This document shows, piece after piece, positions 13,135 through 15,986 of a stretch of 15,986 nucleotides of DNA. The DNA is from Thermoplasmata archaeon (GTDB lineage Archaea; Thermoplasmatota; Thermoplasmata; Thermoplasmatales; GCA-001856825), in assembly GCA_021793855.1 (NCBI GenBank), contig JAJYRY010000009.1, positions 1 to 15,986 of the forward strand, written 5' to 3'. The first letter of the stretch is position 1, and each line of letters starts with the position of its first letter. The notes below the pieces were generated by a model. It searched no databases, was not told the origin of the DNA, and saw only the letters and a list, made by a program, of their open reading frames with translations. Position numbers and translations under genes: made by a program.

Positions 13135-15986
13135 GTTTCAAACCCTTATAGGTAGAATAGAGACCCGGTGTGGTTGTGGCGTATGCAGCGTTCGGTATTG
13201 CCAATTTCAAACCCTTATAGGTAGAATAGAGACTCAAATTACACGGCTGCCGAATTGGAGGAGATGTACCTATTTCAAACCCTTATAGGTAGAATAGAGA
13301 CTTGGTTCTGGGCCTTGCTATTGGCATCTATGCATATTTCAAACCCTTATAGGTAGAATAGAGACCTTGTCTATGTCAATGTAGATTTCCCTGAAATACA
13401 TTATTTCAAACCCTTATAGGTAGAATAGAGACCCCCCTTCCTGTAGCTGGTCAAACCTTCCAATGTGTATTTCAAACCCTTATAGGTAGAATAGAGACGA
13501 AGGCCCCTTCTTCTATCTTCTATCCTCCGTTGCTTATTTCAAACCCTTATAGGTAGAATAGAGACTTTGGGAATAGGCTGGGTTCTAGTCAGAATAACGA
13601 ATTTCAAACCCTTATAGGTAGAATAGAGACTCGAAGGCGTCGACAATCCTGTGGTATCCCTTCCTTTTGGGGAATTTCAAACCCTTATAGGTAGAATAGA
13701 GACAATCAGCATTAGCAGACGAACCAACATTATTTGAAAAATTTCAAACCCTTATAGGTAGAATAGAGACTCAGGGTGCAGCCTGATCTCGGCTGGCAGC
13801 TTGTAGAGAATTTCAAACCCTTATAGGTAGAATAGAGACTAACGTATTTATTGCGGGATTCTGTATGTTATAACTATTTCAAACCCTTATAGGTAGAATA
13901 GAGACACATCACCATAACCAAGTTCGCAGTGATAATAGTCCATTTCAAACCCTTATAGGTAGAATAGAGACTAAGTATATGAGTGGTAAGGTTGTGGTTG
14001 TCAAGGGATTTCAAACCCTTATAGGTAGAATAGAGACTATACGGCACAACAAAGCCATACAACTTGACACCGATTTCAAACCCTTATAGGTAGAATAGAG
14101 ACTTTTCGTCTTTGTTACGCCAGTCCCCAAATCCTTCGAGCTATTTCAAACCCTTATAGGTAGAATAGAGACTCGGTCAGGTTATAGAAGATATAGTTTT
14201 GAGGATTATTTCAAACCCTTATAGGTAGAATAGAGACTTATCATGTTCCACTTGTTCTATTGCTGATTGCATATTTCAAACCCTTATAGGTAGAATAGAG
14301 ACCTGTCATCATCGAACATCCAGATCCTGCAGTATGAATTTCAAACCCTTATAGGTAGAATAGAGACATGCCTGTGATTCCTGTATGCCGTCGATGTAGA
14401 GAATTTCAAACCCTTATAGGTAGAATAGAGACTGGATTTTCTCTACAATGAAGGTAAGGATAGTGATTAATTTCAAACCCTTATAGGTAGAATAGAGACA
14501 CTTATGGAATCTTCAAGACGGTCAAGGCAATACGTATTTCAAACCCTTATAGGTAGAATAGAGACCCGGTTACCAGGATGAAATCCACCACTCGTCTCTT
14601 ATATTTCAAACCCTTATAGGTAGAATAGAGACGGGGATGGTGGCGGTGCTTGTTGCTGTGCCGGTGGCACAATTTCAAACCCTTATAGGTAGAATAGAGA
14701 CTGTAATTATATCTACAGTATGGGCTTTGGCACTTGTTGCAAATTTCAAACCCTTATAGGTAGAATAGAGACACGTGACAGATAACGAAATTTTATCGAA
14801 AAATGAATTTCAAACCCTTATAGGTAGAATAGAGACCAATGTCAACTATCGGCACATCTAATTGCTTATATTATTTCAAACCCTTATAGGTAGAATAGAG
14901 ACCGGTTATTTTCTCCCATTTTGTCGTATTATCTGGTCGAATTTCAAACCCTTATAGGTAGAATAGAGACGTGGTGTGACGTTCCCGAACATCTATTTCA
15001 AGGGAAATTTCAAACCCTTATAGGTAGAATAGAGACACGTGCATTGCCGGGTACTACATCGATTGATTTTAATTTCAAACCCTTATAGGTAGAATAGAGA
15101 CTTGGTATGTAGAAGTTGGCCGTTTACGTATGTATGATTTCAAACCCTTATAGGTAGAATAGAGACGATTGCGCACTTGAATAGTTGACATAGCCAATTA
15201 TGTATTTCAAACCCTTATAGGTAGAATAGAGACTTTTTGTTAGTTGTATCTCTGTAACTACGCCACCATAATTTCAAACCCTTATAGGTAGAATAGAGAC
15301 CAAGGAAACCGGACTCCCTTCCGGGGTAACGTGGTACATATTTCAAACCCTTATAGGTAGAATAGAGACTCTTCTCTAGTTCTCCTATCCTTATTCCTGT
15401 ATAGGATTTCAAACCCTTATAGGTAGAATAGAGACACGAATGGTCTTCTGTTGACATGGAGAAGTATTGCTAATTTCAAACCCTTATAGGTAGAATAGAG
15501 ACCGGCGCACCGCTTGTCAGGTTCTTCCCAAATATACAGACGTAATTTCAAACCCTTATAGGTAGAATAGAGACCTCCGATGTTACCGTTACAGTGAACA
15601 ACGGCGTGAGTATTTCAAACCCTTATAGGTAGAATAGAGACCTGAAACAGGATACACAAACACAGGATACATTAGTTTTGATTTCAAACCCTTATAGGTA
15701 GAATAGAGACTCACAATGAAAGGGTGCGTTAGATTATCCCACGATAAAGATTTCAAACCCTTATAGGTAGAATAGAGACACATTTACGGTCTGGATGAAT
15801 ATCATCGATACGTATTTCAAACCCTTATAGGTAGAATAGAGACGTGGCTGTTGACGATCTTGGGCTTTGTGATCTCGTCCTTATTTCAAACCCTTATAGG
15901 TAGAATAGAGACCCTTCTCCCTTCCCGGAGCTGCTCCTTATGCTTGCGGATTTCAAACCCTTATAGGTAGAATAGAGACTTCGCCT
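13135..15986 (-). CRISPR. CRISPR array, 43 full repeats, continuing past the right edge
   Basis: By hand I count 43 complete 30-bp repeats (13135-13164 through 15950-15979), 42 complete spacers of 34-43 nt, mostly 35-39, and 7 nt of a further spacer. On the given strand the repeat starts ATTTCAAACC, has CTTATAGGTA in the middle and ends GAATAGAGAC. All copies I read are identical except the leftmost, which starts with G. On the minus strand the repeat begins GTCTCTATTC and ends GGTTTGAAAT, matching the TTGAAA-type 5' tag of archaeal type I and III crRNAs, so transcription is leftward. The variant repeat at the left marks the old, leader-distal end. The leader, and possibly the cas genes, should lie right of the window. 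The repeat has only a 3-bp potential stem (CCT/AGG), so it is effectively unstructured. The subtype cannot be assigned without cas genes. Confidence 0.98.

Noticed and set aside
13874..15783. Open frames on the minus strand encoding repeated LYSTYKGLK
   Set aside because: These are the CRISPR repeat translated in one frame. The segments between copies differ completely, as spacers do, and there is no gene-like start or promoter.

Overview
The window looks like a piece of an archaeal chromosome, most likely from the Thermoplasmatales or a close relative; the lineage is inferred, not shown by a marker gene. The signs are: heavy use of AGG/AGA arginine and ATA isoleucine codons, TATA-box promoters whose centre lies about 27 nt before the start codon (leaderless transcription), no bacterial -10/-35 promoters, poly-T stretches as likely terminators, and a CRISPR repeat whose transcribed strand ends in an archaeal-type TTGAAAT tag.

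Left part (1-1700): the start of an unrecognised minus-strand gene runs off the left edge. After it come two decayed minus-strand genes: a type IV pilin-like surface protein (466-990) and a small two-helix membrane protein (1212-1413).

Middle (1704-10069): a block of five intact metabolic genes. They are an FAD-dependent amine/amino-acid oxidase (+), a convergent thiamine-diphosphate enzyme of the acetolactate synthase superfamily (-), a metabolite:H+ symporter-type MFS transporter (+) divergent from it, and a two-gene operon for the A and B subunits of an ATP-dependent hydantoinase/oxoprolinase-family enzyme (+). Together they suggest uptake and breakdown of a small nitrogen compound: ring opening of a cyclic amide by HyuAB, oxidation of an amino acid or N-methyl amino acid, and processing of a 2-oxoacid. 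The true substrates cannot be read from sequence. The region upstream of hyuA carries two repeat structures that look like regulator binding sites.

Right part (10070-15986): an accessory region. A badly decayed IS4/IS1634-type transposase (four in-frame stops, three frameshifts, lost start codon) is followed by an intact tyrosine recombinase with a C-terminal zinc ribbon. About 110 bp further on begins a large CRISPR array: 43 complete 30-bp repeats and 42 complete spacers, continuing past the right edge. The tag sequence and the single variant repeat at the left end both indicate that the array is transcribed leftward, with its leader, and perhaps its cas genes, to the right of the window. 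No cas gene, rRNA or tRNA was found inside the window.
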